Positions 33,655 through 42,784 are shown, counted from the first letter of the stretch. The stretch is DNA of 64,000 bases from Arthrobacter_D sp015752045 (GCF_015752045.1 NZ_JADOUS010000003.1:248001-312000), one strand, 5' to 3'. The notes: generated by a model not told the origin, from the sequence alone. Numbers and translations are program-made.

Positions 33655-35171
33655 GTATCGAGGAGACAACACAGAAAGGCACAGGGCTCAGCAAGAAGGG
33701 CCTTGACGCCGGAACCGTCGGCCTGCTGGGCGCCGTCGTCATCGGGGTGTCCTGCGTGGCCCCCGCGTACACGCTGACCGCGGCCCTCGGGCCCACGGTC
33801 GCGGAGGTCGGGGTGAACCTGCCGGCCATCTTCCTGGTGGGCTTCGTCCCCATGCTGCTCGTGGCCCTCGGCTACCGGGAGCTCAACAGCGCCATGCCCG
33901 ACTCCGGCACCACCTTCACCTGGGCCACCCGTGCATTCGGGCCCTGGGTCGGCTGGATGGGCGGGTGGGGGCTCATCGCCGCCACCGTGATCGTGCTCTC
34001 CAACCTGGCCGCCGTCGCCGTCGACTTCTTCTACCTGATGCTCGCGCAGGTGTTCGGCAACCCGGGCATCGCCGACCTCACGCTCAACCTGCCGGTGAAC
34101 ATCGCGACGACGCTCGTCTTCATCGCGCTCGCCTGTTACGTCTCCTACCGCGGGATGGAGACCACCAAGGCGGTCCAGTACGTGCTCGTGACCTTCCAGG
34201 TCGTCGTCCTCGCCTGGTTCGCGATCGCCGCGTTCGTCCATGTGGCCAACGGCACGGCCTTCGACGCCACACCGATCAGCGCGGAGTGGTTCAACCCGTT
34301 CGCCGTCGGCTCCTTCTCCGCCTTCGCCGCGGGTGTCTCGCTGTCCATCTTCATCTACTGGGGCTGGGACGTGACGCTCACGATGAACGAGGAGACCAGG
34401 AACCCGGAGAAGACCCCGGGCCGTGCCGGCGCCCTCACCGTCGTCGTCATCGTGATCATCTACCTCACCGTCGCACTCGCGACCCTCTCCTTCGCGGGCG
34501 TGGGCGAGGGTGAACTCGGAGCGGGCAACCCGGACAACCAGGAGAGCATCTTCGCGACGCTGGCCGGTCCCGTGATGGGCCCGTTCGCCATCCTGATGTC
34601 GATCGCCGTCCTCAGCTCCTCGGCCGCATCGCTGCAGTCCACCTTCGTCTCCCCGGCCCGCACCCTGCTCGCCATGGGCCACTACAAGGCCCTGCCGAAG
34701 GGCTACGGCCGCATCAGCCCGCAGTACAAGTCGCCGAGCTACGCCACGATCGCCGCCGCCGTCGCGGCCGCCGCCTTCTACGTGTTCACGCGGCTGGTGT
34801 CGGAGAACGCGCTGTGGGACACCATCACGGCGCTCGGCATGATGATCTGCTTCTACTACGGCATCACCGCGCTCGCGTGCGTCTGGTATTTCCGGGCCCA
34901 GGCGTTCAGCAGTGCCAGGAACGTGCTGTTCCGCTTCCTCGCGCCGCTGCTCGGCGGGGTCATCCTGCTCGTCATGTTCTTCAAGACCGCCACGGATTCG
35001 ATGGATCCCGCCTACGGCTCCGGCTCCGAGCTGTTCGGCATCGGCATGGTGTTCATCCTCGGGGTCGGCGTGATCCTGCTCGGCGCCGTGCTCATGCTCG
35101 TCTGGTGGCGGATCAACCCGGCGTTCTTCCGCCAGGAGGTGATCATCCGGGGGTCGGCTCCGAAGGAATAG
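33651..35171 (+). CDS. APC-superfamily amine/amino-acid permease 1
   Basis: 506 residues with about twelve membrane helices. The first helix region has GVSCVAPAYTLT, typical of APC carriers, followed by PMLLVALGYRELNSAMPDSGTTFTWATRAFGP. It shares long similarity with the second permease at 37382 (NSAMPDSGTTFTWATRAFGP versus NEAIPDCGTSFTWATKAFGP), so they are paralogues. Likely imports the substrate of the oxidase, by operon logic. Confidence 0.87.
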   Translation: MSIEETTQKGTGLSKKGLDAGTVGLLGAVVIGVSCVAPAYTLTAALGPTVAEVGVNLPAIFLVGFVPMLLVALGYRELNSAMPDSGTTFTWATRAFGPWVGWMGGWGLIAATVIVLSNLAAVAVDFFYLMLAQVFGNPGIADLTLNLPVNIATTLVFIALACYVSYRGMETTKAVQYVLVTFQVVVLAWFAIAAFVHVANGTAFDATPISAEWFNPFAVGSFSAFAAGVSLSIFIYWGWDVTLTMNEETRNPEKTPGRAGALTVVVIVIIYLTVALATLSFAGVGEGELGAGNPDNQESIFATLAGPVMGPFAILMSIAVLSSSAASLQSTFVSPARTLLAMGHYKALPKGYGRISPQYKSPSYATIAAAVAAAAFYVFTRLVSENALWDTITALGMMICFYYGITALACVWYFRAQAFSSARNVLFRFLAPLLGGVILLVMFFKTATDSMDPAYGSGSELFGIGMVFILGVGVILLGAVLMLVWWRINPAFFRQEVIIRGSAPKE

Positions 35172-35194
35172 CGGGCCGGACGGGGGCGCTGCGC

Positions 35195-35200
35195 TAGAGT
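35195..35200 (+). promoter_or_regulatory. -10 hexamer TAGAGT before the second universal stress gene
   Basis: TAGAGT lies in the 95-nt gap after the permease and would give a leader of about 60 nt ending in GAAGAGGAA before GTG 35267. Confidence 0.35.
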
Positions 35201-35266
35201 GGATCGACTCCGCGGCGCTCCCGAAGGCCGCATCGCCTTCGCACCGATCGAAGAAGAGGAACCGCC

Positions 35267-36109
35267 GTGCGCTACGTCGTTGGCTATACCGGGAATGACC
35301 GCGGGCAGGACGCCCTCGAGCTGGCCACATCGATGGCCCTCACGCAGTCGGCGGCCATCGATCTGGTCACCGTCCTCGACTGGCCCCAGGACGGCAGTGT
35401 CGCACCGGGACGCCAGCGCGCGCAGGACGCCCTCGACCGCGCGGCCGAGCATGTTCCCGACGGCGTCGAGGTCGCCACGCACGTGCGCCTCGCCGACTCG
35501 TTCGCGCAGGGACTCCTCGAGGTGGCGGCCGAAGTCGACGCCGGCCTGATCGTGGTCGGCGCGTCCAGCAACGGCCTCCTCCGTCGTTTCACCGTCGGCA
35601 GCGTCGCGAACGCCGTGCTCCACAGTTCCAGCGTCCCGGTGGCGCTCGCCCCGCGCGGGTACCGGCACCGGTCCGCCTTCACCCGGATGACGAGCGCTGT
35701 CGGCACCCGGGCCGGGGCGGACGGCGTGCTCGACGTCGCCGTCGAGTCCGCGGCTCGGCGTGGCCTCCCGCTGCGGCTGATCTCCCTCGTCGCCCTGGAC
35801 GTCTACGAGGCGTCCGACTCCGGCGAGGCCATCAACAAGGCCCACCAGCATGCCCACTCGGTGCTGGCCCGCGCCGTCGGGCAGCTGCCCGCGGGCCATG
35901 AGGCGTCGATCGCCGTCGCCCACGGCCGGACGATCGAGCAGGCCATCGACGAGATCGAGTGGGATCCCGGAGAGCTCGTGATCGTGGGGTCGAGCCGTCT
36001 CGCCCAGCGCCGCCAGATCTTCCTCGGTACCACCGCCAACCAGATGCTCCGCGCGCTGCCGGTGCCCATGGTCGTGGTCCCCCGGGACTGGGTGCGCGCT
36101 CCGCACTGA
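35267..36109 (+). CDS. Tandem universal stress protein, copy 2
   Basis: 280 residues, paralogue of the protein at 32761: both begin MRYVVGYT and both keep SSRLAQ..IFLG(S/T)TAN in the second domain. Two UspA domains bind nucleotide and act in stress survival. It follows the permease by 95 nt and may be co-transcribed or use its own TAGAGT promoter. The two genes flank the permease like brackets, suggesting duplication of a USP-permease unit. Confidence 0.82.
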   Translation: MRYVVGYTGNDRGQDALELATSMALTQSAAIDLVTVLDWPQDGSVAPGRQRAQDALDRAAEHVPDGVEVATHVRLADSFAQGLLEVAAEVDAGLIVVGASSNGLLRRFTVGSVANAVLHSSSVPVALAPRGYRHRSAFTRMTSAVGTRAGADGVLDVAVESAARRGLPLRLISLVALDVYEASDSGEAINKAHQHAHSVLARAVGQLPAGHEASIAVAHGRTIEQAIDEIEWDPGELVIVGSSRLAQRRQIFLGTTANQMLRALPVPMVVVPRDWVRAPH

Positions 36110-36185
36110 TCCCCGCTCCCGCCCCGGCCCCGCGTCATGGCGCGTAATGCTGGGGATTCCGGGTCGGAACGGGCCCACTCCGGCC

Positions 36186-36191
36186 TACGAT
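36186..36191 (+). promoter_or_regulatory. -10 hexamer TACGAT, leaderless start for the MarR gene
   Basis: TACGAT ends 6 nt before ATG 36198. This spacing decides the start over the upstream in-frame ATG 36147. Confidence 0.45.
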
Positions 36192-36197
36192 GCGGCG

Positions 36198-36713
36198 ATG
36201 GACGCACTCCACGACGGCGCGGGCGCGAACCCGCTCCCCGCTGATCCCCGCGAAGACGGCCGCCGCGCCGTGCTCGACGTCGTGGAGGGCACGGCCGCCG
36301 CCATGTGCCGCAGTGAGCAGCTCGTGTGCTGGACGCTCGCCCGCCGGATCGACCCGGCGATGGAACCGGCGGCCTACAGCCTGCTGTGCGCCGTGCGCAT
36401 GGCCGGGTCCTGCCGGGTGACCGACCTCGCCGCGACCCTCGGGATGAGCACCTCGGCCGTGAGCGGGCATGTGGCAGCCCTGCGGCGGCTCGGGCTGGTG
36501 GAGCGCGGGGCCACCCTCGACGACGAGCGGTCCCACCCCGTGCGACTGACGCCCGAGGGCCTCCGGCGCATCGACGAGGCGCGCGCCGGCCGGCGCCGGA
36601 GCTTCCTGCGGCAGCTCGAGGGCTGGAGCCGGACCGACGTCGTCGACCTGGCGGATCTGCTGACCCGCTTCAATGCGTCCTATCTCCGCGGGGCCGACGC
36701 TCCCCCCGCCTGA
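36198..36713 (+). CDS. MarR-family transcriptional regulator
   Basis: 171 residues. The winged helix runs from AAYSLLCAVRMAG through TDLAATLGMSTSAVSGHVAALRRLGLVERG to the DDERSHPVRLTPEG wing. Dimerising helices flank it. It may sense an amine, aromatic compound or oxidant; the target is unknown, although it stands between the two amine-transport operons. An upstream ATG at 36147 would add 17 residues but overlaps the promoter hexamer. Confidence 0.8.
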   Translation: MDALHDGAGANPLPADPREDGRRAVLDVVEGTAAAMCRSEQLVCWTLARRIDPAMEPAAYSLLCAVRMAGSCRVTDLAATLGMSTSAVSGHVAALRRLGLVERGATLDDERSHPVRLTPEGLRRIDEARAGRRRSFLRQLEGWSRTDVVDLADLLTRFNASYLRGADAPPA

Positions 36714-36736
36714 GGTGCCGCCACGACCGCGAGGGC

Positions 36737-37279
36737 TCAGTACCGGATGGTCCCCACCAGCGCGATGATGCGGTCGATCGTCGCCGGGTCCGTCTCCGCG
36801 GGCATCGCGCCCGTGCCGGTGAGGGATGCGTTGAAGTAGATGCCGTCGCCCAGCAGCATGACGAGGTGCACCATGTCCTCGTGTCCCATGGCCTCCATCA
36901 GGACCTCGAACCACCGCGTCCGGCACTGGGCCAGCAGCTCGTTCGCCTCCGGATGGGAGCCCTGCGCCAGTCGCGTCACGGCGACGTTGCACCGCTCCAG
37001 GGGGCTGCGGACGTCGAGCGAACTCGTGACGTAGTAGGTGGCCGCCGTCGCCGGATCGGCGCGCATGATGGCCACGTCCTCGTCCACGAGGAGGCGGAGG
37101 CGGTCGAACAGCGCTGCTGCCAGCTCGTCCTTGGACTTGAAGTGGTAGGTGAGGCCGCCCTTGGACACCCCCGCCCTCATGGCGATCGCATCGAGGGTCG
37201 CGGCCCGCTCGCCGTCCGTGAGGAGGATGTCCTCGTAGGCGTCGATCAGGCGCTGGACGGTGGTCGGAGGCGTGGCCAT
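36737..37279 (-). CDS. TetR-family regulator of the second APC operon
   Basis: 180 residues. The helix-turn-helix is RAATLDAIAMRAGVSKGGLTYHFKSKDELAAALFDRL. The ligand domain is short and typical of amine-responsive TetR proteins. It is divergent from the permease and reductase genes, and a classic TetR palindrome sits between them at 37309-37322, so autoregulation and repression of that operon are likely. Minus-strand TAGACT lies 7 nt before its ATG. Confidence 0.83.
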   Translation of the reverse strand: MATPPTTVQRLIDAYEDILLTDGERAATLDAIAMRAGVSKGGLTYHFKSKDELAAALFDRLRLLVDEDVAIMRADPATAATYYVTSSLDVRSPLERCNVAVTRLAQGSHPEANELLAQCRTRWFEVLMEAMGHEDMVHLVMLLGDGIYFNASLTGTGAMPAETDPATIDRIIALVGTIRY

Positions 37280-37286
37280 GATCCGC

Positions 37287-37292
37287 AGTCTA
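37287..37292 (-). promoter_or_regulatory. -10 hexamer TAGACT, leaderless start for the TetR gene
   Basis: Minus-strand TAGACT ends 7 nt before ATG 37279. Confidence 0.45.
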
Positions 37293-37298
37293 GGACCC

Positions 37299-37327
37299 TT
37301 TTCAGAAAACCGACTGGTCGGTATAGT
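37299..37327 (+). promoter_or_regulatory. Promoter with TetR operator for the APC-dehydrogenase operon
   Basis: TTTTCA (37299-37304), a 17-nt spacer and TATAGT (37322-37327) form a promoter. The palindrome ACCGAC-TG-GTCGGT (37309-37322) fills the spacer. This is the standard TetR-family operator word, positioned to exclude RNA polymerase. Confidence 0.7.
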
Positions 37328-37381
37328 GACCTGTGCCACGGCGTGTGGCGGAAACAGTCCCTTCCAGAGTCGAGGCGCCCC

Positions 37382-38944
37382 ATGAATTCGATCCCGTCCG
37401 AGACGAGGGCCTCCGGTGGTGGATCGGCGCGGCCCGGCAAGGGCCTGGCGACCGGCACGCTGGGGCTCTGGGCGTCCGTGGTCATCGGCCTGGCATCCAC
37501 GGCGCCCGTCTATTCCCTGGTGGCCACCCTCGGCTTCGTGGTCCTCGCCGTGGGGGCCCAGACACCGATCGCGTTCATCCTCGCGTTCATCCCGATGCTG
37601 TTCGTCGCCTTCGCCTACCGGGAACTCAACGAGGCCATCCCCGACTGCGGGACCTCCTTCACCTGGGCCACCAAGGCGTTCGGCCCCTGGGCGGGCTGGA
37701 TGGCCGGCTGGGGCGTCGCCGTCGCCGGCATCGTCGTCCTCGCCAATCTCGCACAGATCAGCGGCCTCTATCTCTGGCTGCTCGTGGGCGACGGGTCCCT
37801 CGCCGAGAACCCGCTGCTGGTCACGGTCACGGGGGTCGTCTTCATCGCCCTGATGACCCTGGTGAGCTATCGCGGGGTCGAGATCGGTGCCCGGCTGCAG
37901 AACGTCCTGCTCGGCATCCAGTACCTGGCGCTGGCCCTGTTCGTGATCGCCGCTCTCGTCTCCGTGGCGAACGGGACCGCTGAGAACGCCACCCCGGTGT
38001 CCCTCGAATGGTTCAACCCCTTCGCCTTCGAGAGCGTCGAGGGCTTCACCGAGTCCATCCTCCTCGCCCTGTTCATCTACTGGGGCTGGGATGCGTGCCT
38101 GGCCCTCAACGAGGAGACGAAGGACCCGCGGCACACCCCGGGTCGCGCCGCCCTCGTGTCGACGGTCCTGCTCCTCGTCACCTACGTGGGGGTCAGCGTC
38201 GCCGCGATGATGTACGCGGGCGTGGGGGACGAAGGGATCGGTCTCGGGAACGAGGCCAACTCCGAGGACGTGTTCCTCGCACTGAAGGACGCCGTCCTGG
38301 GGCCGTGGTCGTGGCTGCTGGTCGTCGCGGTCCTCGTGTCCGCGGTCTCCTCCACCCAGACGACCATCCTCCCCACCGCACGCGGCACGCTCTCCATGGC
38401 CGTCTACCGGGCGCTGCCGGCCCGCTTCGGCGTGGTGCACCCCCGCTTCAGGACACCCTCCTTCTCGACCCTGGTGATGGGGATCTCCGCGATCGCCTAC
38501 TACGTGGTCATGACCATCATCAGCGAGAACATCCTGGCCGACTCCATCCTCTCGCTCGGCCTGGCCATCGCCTTCTACTACGCCATCACCGGGTACGCCT
38601 GCGTCTGGTACTTCCGGCGCGAGCTGTTCACCTCACGCCACAACGTGGTCTTCCGGTTCCTGCTGCCGCTGCTCGGTGCGCTGATGCTCACGGCGGCATT
38701 CATCAGGTCCGCCGTGGACATGGCCGACGTCGACTACGGCTACAGCGTGCTGCTGGGCATCGGCGGCACCTTCGTGACCGGCGTCGGGTCGCTGGCGCTG
38801 GGGCTCGTCGTCATGGTGCTCTGGCGGACCCGCTCCGCGTCGCTTCCCTTCTTCCGGGGGGAGAGCCTCAACGAGGACACCCCGGTCCTGGTGCCGGACT
38901 CGCCGGACACCCGCAGACGTTCGATCGACGGAGGTCTTTCCTGA
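37382..38944 (+). CDS. APC-superfamily amine/amino-acid permease 2
   Basis: 520 residues, about twelve membrane helices, paralogous to the permease at 33651 (shared IFIYWGWD..L.MNEET / LFIYWGWDACLALNEET block and matching first-helix region). It has a hydrophilic C-terminal tail of about 40 residues. Its stop overlaps the start of the saccharopine-dehydrogenase-like gene (TGATG), tying the imported compound to that enzyme. Regulated by the divergent TetR. Confidence 0.87.
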   Translation: MNSIPSETRASGGGSARPGKGLATGTLGLWASVVIGLASTAPVYSLVATLGFVVLAVGAQTPIAFILAFIPMLFVAFAYRELNEAIPDCGTSFTWATKAFGPWAGWMAGWGVAVAGIVVLANLAQISGLYLWLLVGDGSLAENPLLVTVTGVVFIALMTLVSYRGVEIGARLQNVLLGIQYLALALFVIAALVSVANGTAENATPVSLEWFNPFAFESVEGFTESILLALFIYWGWDACLALNEETKDPRHTPGRAALVSTVLLLVTYVGVSVAAMMYAGVGDEGIGLGNEANSEDVFLALKDAVLGPWSWLLVVAVLVSAVSSTQTTILPTARGTLSMAVYRALPARFGVVHPRFRTPSFSTLVMGISAIAYYVVMTIISENILADSILSLGLAIAFYYAITGYACVWYFRRELFTSRHNVVFRFLLPLLGALMLTAAFIRSAVDMADVDYGYSVLLGIGGTFVTGVGSLALGLVVMVLWRTRSASLPFFRGESLNEDTPVLVPDSPDTRRRSIDGGLS

Positions 38945-40164
38945 TGCGCATACTCATCGTCGGCACCGGCGGGGTCGGCTCCGCCGCCGCCCGGATCGCG
39001 GTGCGCCGGTCGTTCTTCGAACTGCTGGTGGTCTCCGACTACGACCCCGCCCGCCCGCAGCGCCTCGTGGAGGAGCTGGGCGACCCGCGGCTGCTCGCGG
39101 CGCAGATCGACGCCTCGTCCGCGGAGGCCGTGGCCGCCGTCGTGCGCGAACACGGGATCACCCACGTGCTGAACGCCGTCGACCCGCGCTTCGTGATGCC
39201 GGTGTTCAACGGCTGCTTCGACGCCGGAGCCACCTACCTCGACATGGCGATGAGCCTCTCCGCGCGGCACCCCGACCATCCGTACGAGAAGACGGGGGTG
39301 ATGCTCGGCGACGAGCAGTTCGAGGCGGCCGGGCGCTGGTCGGATGCGGGGCGGCTCGCCGTGGTGGGCATCGGTGTGGAGCCGGGACTGTCGGATGTCT
39401 TCGCCCGCTACGCGGAGGACGAGCTGTTCTCCTCCATCGACGAACTCGGGGTCCGCGACGGGGCCAACCTGACCGTGGAGGGATACGACTTCGCGCCGTC
39501 GTTCTCCATCTGGACCACCATCGAGGAGTGCCTGAACCCGCCGGTGGTCTTCGAACGGGAGCGCGGCTGGTACACGACGGAGCCGTTCAGCGAGCCGGAG
39601 GTGTTCCACTTCCCGGAGGGCATCGGCCCCGTGGAGTGCGTGAACGTGGAGCACGAGGAGGTGATCCTGATGCCGCGGTGGACCGACGCCAGCAAGGTGA
39701 CCTTCAAGTACGGGCTCGGTGAGGAGTTCATCGGGGTCCTCCGGACCCTGCACAAACTGGGCCTGGACTCCACCGAGGCGGTGTCCGTGAAAGGCGTGTC
39801 CGTGGCGCCACGGGACGTGGTGGCCGCCGTCCTGCCGGATCCCGCCACCCTGGGCGACAGGATGACGGGCAAGACCTGCGCCGGGCTCCTCGTCACGGGC
39901 GTGGGCAGGGACGGGGAGCCCCGCTCGGTCTACCTCTACCACGTGGTTGACAACGAGTGGTCCATGGCCGAGTACAACTCCCAGGCGGTGGTGTGGCAGA
40001 CCGCCGTCAACCCGGTGATCGCCCTCGAGCTACTGGCCGCCGGCACCTGGCGGGGCTCCGGGGTCCTCGGGCCGGAAGCCTTCGACGCCCGGCCCTTCCT
40101 GGACCTGCTGGCCGCGGATGCGCCGCTGGGTTACGGATCCCCCTGGGGGATGGAGGAGCGCTGA
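38944..40164 (+). CDS. Saccharopine-dehydrogenase-family oxidoreductase
   Basis: 406 residues. An N-terminal Rossmann fold (MRILIVGTGGVGSAAARIA) is followed by VLNAVDPRFVMPVFNGCFDAGATYLDMA and VGIGVEPGLSDVFARYA, the layout of saccharopine, carboxynorspermidine and related reductive-amination enzymes. A role in lysine, cadaverine or polyamine turnover would fit the coupled permease, but the true substrate cannot be read. There is no fused second domain. Confidence 0.75.
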   Translation: MRILIVGTGGVGSAAARIAVRRSFFELLVVSDYDPARPQRLVEELGDPRLLAAQIDASSAEAVAAVVREHGITHVLNAVDPRFVMPVFNGCFDAGATYLDMAMSLSARHPDHPYEKTGVMLGDEQFEAAGRWSDAGRLAVVGIGVEPGLSDVFARYAEDELFSSIDELGVRDGANLTVEGYDFAPSFSIWTTIEECLNPPVVFERERGWYTTEPFSEPEVFHFPEGIGPVECVNVEHEEVILMPRWTDASKVTFKYGLGEEFIGVLRTLHKLGLDSTEAVSVKGVSVAPRDVVAAVLPDPATLGDRMTGKTCAGLLVTGVGRDGEPRSVYLYHVVDNEWSMAEYNSQAVVWQTAVNPVIALELLAAGTWRGSGVLGPEAFDARPFLDLLAADAPLGYGSPWGMEER

Positions 40165-40185
40165 CCCCCGGGTGCGGAGGAGGGG

Positions 40186-40201
40186 CTGAGACCGGTCTCA
40201 G
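40186..40201. terminator. Perfect 16-bp palindrome between convergent genes
   Basis: CTGAGACCGGTCTCAG spans the RarD stop codon. It can form a 6-bp stem with a 4-nt loop and may terminate either transcript. Confidence 0.4.
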
Positions 40202-41160
40202 ACGGCGGTCGCCGCAGGTTCCTGCACCCGTGCCGGCTTCGGCCGGCGGCGTACGGTGCGGAGCATGTCCACGGTCAGGAGGATGAGCCCCACCCACACG
40301 AGGCTGAAGCCGACCCACCGCTCGAACGGCATCTCCTCATGGAGGACGAGGAGCGCGAGCAGGAACTGGAGCACGGGGGCGAGGTACTGCAGCAGCCCGA
40401 TGGTGGTCAGGGGCAGGCGGCGCGCCGCAGCGCCGAAGAAGATGAGGGGGATCGCCGTGATGACGCCCGACGCCGCCATGATCCAGAAGTGCCCCGTACC
40501 CTCGGTCGTCAGGGTCGCGGCGCCCGTCGAGCCGAGCCACAGCATGACCGCGAGGGCGATCGGTGCCAGGACCACCGTCTCGATGCTGAGGCTGGTGATC
40601 GCGTCCACGCGGGAGCCGACCTTCTTCTTCGCGAACCCGTAGAGGCCGAAGGAGAAGGCGAGGGTCAGGGCGATCCAGGGCACGCCGCCGTGCCCGACCG
40701 CCAGGACGATCACGGCGAAGATGCCCATGCCGATCGCCGTCCACTGCAGCGGACGGAGTTTCTCGCGGAGCACCACCACGCCCAGCAGGACCGAGACGAT
40801 CGGATTGATGAAGTACCCGAGAGCGGCCTCGATCGCCTGCCCGGTGGTCACCCCATAGGTGTAGACCAGCCAGTTGACCGCGATCAGCAGCGCCGCGACG
40901 GTCAGGGTCCCGACGATCCGCGGCGTGCGCAGGGCCGTCAGGACGGGCCGCCACGAGCGCAGGACCGTGAGGAGCAGGGCGCAGAAGGCCAGCGACCAGA
41001 GCACGCGGTTGGCCACGATCTCCACGGGGCCGGCGGGCGCCAGGATGAGGAAGTACAGCGGGAGCAGGCCCCACAGGCCGTACGCTCCGATGCCGAAGAG
41101 GATGCCCGTGGAGTTCTCGCTCCGCGCCGGCCTCGGTGTCTTTCCGCCCGTTGAAGTCAC
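40198..41160 (-). CDS. rarD: RarD-type EamA permease
   Basis: 320 residues, about ten membrane helices in two EamA repeats. GILFGIGAYGLWGLLPLYF, NRVLWSL, NWLVYTYGVTTGQAIEAALGYFINP and LREKLRPLQW are the features of the RarD branch. Relatives export small metabolites or confer chloramphenicol tolerance when expressed; the physiological substrate is not established. Start GTG 41160 is the nearest start to the first helix; frames further upstream are low-quality. Confidence 0.83.
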   Translation of the reverse strand: MTSTGGKTPRPARSENSTGILFGIGAYGLWGLLPLYFLILAPAGPVEIVANRVLWSLAFCALLLTVLRSWRPVLTALRTPRIVGTLTVAALLIAVNWLVYTYGVTTGQAIEAALGYFINPIVSVLLGVVVLREKLRPLQWTAIGMGIFAVIVLAVGHGGVPWIALTLAFSFGLYGFAKKKVGSRVDAITSLSIETVVLAPIALAVMLWLGSTGAATLTTEGTGHFWIMAASGVITAIPLIFFGAAARRLPLTTIGLLQYLAPVLQFLLALLVLHEEMPFERWVGFSLVWVGLILLTVDMLRTVRRRPKPARVQEPAATAV

Positions 41161-41282
41161 GAGGGCGTGAACGGGGCCCGTAAGCCCTTTATTCCCCTCC
41201 CCGCCCGATCCGGTACGCTCCCGGTGACGAATCCCGGGGGAGATGCGCGCCACTGTTTTCGTCGGTGCCGCCCTGGGGCATT

Positions 41283-41288
41283 TAGAAT
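41283..41288 (+). promoter_or_regulatory. -10 hexamer TAGAAT for the ferredoxin-reductase gene
   Basis: TAGAAT predicts a leader of about 62 nt ending in GAAGGA before GTG 41357. Confidence 0.45.
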
Positions 41289-41356
41289 AGGGAACTGTGC
41301 GCTTAATCGCACCGCGGTAACCATCGGGAGCATTCCACCGGGAAGAAGGATCATCA

Positions 41357-42778
41357 GTGTCTACCTCAGCTGCGGCTCGACCGCTGCGGGTCGCGATCAT
41401 CGGCGCCGGTCCGGCGGGCGTCTATGCCGCCGACATCCTCACGAAGTCGAACGAGGTCCAGGGGGGCGATTTCGCCGTCAGCATCGATCTCTTCGACCAG
41501 TACCCGGCACCCTACGGCCTGATCCGCTACGGGGTCGCGCCGGACCACCCGCGTATCAAGGGCATCGTCAACGCGCTGCACAAGGTGCTGGACCGCGGTG
41601 ACATCCGCTTCCTCGGGAACGTGAACTACGGACGCGACCTCACCCTCTCCGATTTCCGGCGTTTCTACGACGCCGTCATCTTCGCGACGGGCGCCATCAG
41701 GGATGCGGACCTGGACATCCCGGGCATCGGGCTCGAGGGCTCCTTCGGTGGCGCCGACTTCGTGTCCTGGTACGACGGGCACCCCGACGTGAGCCGGGAC
41801 TGGCCGCTCGAGGCCCGCGAGATCGCCGTGATCGGCAACGGGAACGTGGCGCTCGACGTCGCCCGTGTCCTGTCCAAGCACGCGGACGACCTCCTGTCCA
41901 CCGAGATCCCGGAAAACGTCTACCAGGGACTCAAGGCCTCGCCCGTGACCGATGTCCACGTCTTCGGCCGTCGCGGACCCGCGCAGGTGAAGTTCACTCC
42001 CCTGGAACTGCGGGAGCTCTCGCACTCGCGCGACGTCGACATCGTCCTCTACCCCGAGGACTTCGACTTCGACGCGGGTTCCGAGGCGCAGATCGCATCG
42101 AACAACCAGACCAAGACCATGGTGAAGACGCTCACCAACTGGCTGGTCGAGGACGAGCCGACGGGGGCGTCGCGTCGCCTCCACCTGCACTTCCTCCACT
42201 CGCCGGTCGAGGTCCACGATTCTCCCGAGACCCCCGGCCGGGTCGCGGGCATGCGCTTCGAGCGCACGGAGCTGACCGGAGACGGCAGCGTCCGGGGGAC
42301 CGGCGAGATCATCGACTACCCCGTCCAGGCCGTCTACCGGGCCATCGGCTACTTCGGGTCGGAACTGCCCGAGGTCGGCTTCGACGAGAAGCGCGGCGTC
42401 ATCCCCAACGAGGGCGGGCGCGTCATCGACGAGGACGGCAGGCCCGTGCCGGGCATCTACGCCACCGGCTGGATCAAGCGCGGACCCGTGGGGCTGATCG
42501 GCCACACCAAGGGAGACGCGCTCGAGACCATCGGCTACCTCCTCGAGGACCGGCTGAATCTCCCGCCGGCCGAGGACGGGTCGGCGGACGCCATCATCGA
42601 CCTCCTCGAGGAGCGCGGGGTCCGCTACACCACGTGGGAGGGGTGGCTCAAACTCGACGCCCATGAGATGAAATCAGGCGCCAACTTCGTCAACACGTCC
42701 GGCAACGCGGAACTCGTCAGGGAGCGCGTGAAGCTCGTGCCCCGCGAAGACATGGTGGCCATTTCCCGAGGTGAGTAG
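41357..42778 (+). CDS. FprA-like ferredoxin/adrenodoxin-NADP reductase
   Basis: 473 residues. The FAD site is VAIIGAGPAGVYAADIL, then DQYPAPYGLIRYGVAPDHPRIK, which is diagnostic of the adrenodoxin-reductase/FprA family. The NADP site is IGNGNVALDVARVL. The C-terminal TGWIKRGPVGLIGHTKGDA block is complete. It passes electrons from NADPH to ferredoxin, for P450s or Fe-S enzymes. No ferredoxin is adjacent. Confidence 0.9.
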   Translation: MSTSAAARPLRVAIIGAGPAGVYAADILTKSNEVQGGDFAVSIDLFDQYPAPYGLIRYGVAPDHPRIKGIVNALHKVLDRGDIRFLGNVNYGRDLTLSDFRRFYDAVIFATGAIRDADLDIPGIGLEGSFGGADFVSWYDGHPDVSRDWPLEAREIAVIGNGNVALDVARVLSKHADDLLSTEIPENVYQGLKASPVTDVHVFGRRGPAQVKFTPLELRELSHSRDVDIVLYPEDFDFDAGSEAQIASNNQTKTMVKTLTNWLVEDEPTGASRRLHLHFLHSPVEVHDSPETPGRVAGMRFERTELTGDGSVRGTGEIIDYPVQAVYRAIGYFGSELPEVGFDEKRGVIPNEGGRVIDEDGRPVPGIYATGWIKRGPVGLIGHTKGDALETIGYLLEDRLNLPPAEDGSADAIIDLLEERGVRYTTWEGWLKLDAHEMKSGANFVNTSGNAELVRERVKLVPREDMVAISRGE

Positions 42779-42784
42779 TCCGGC

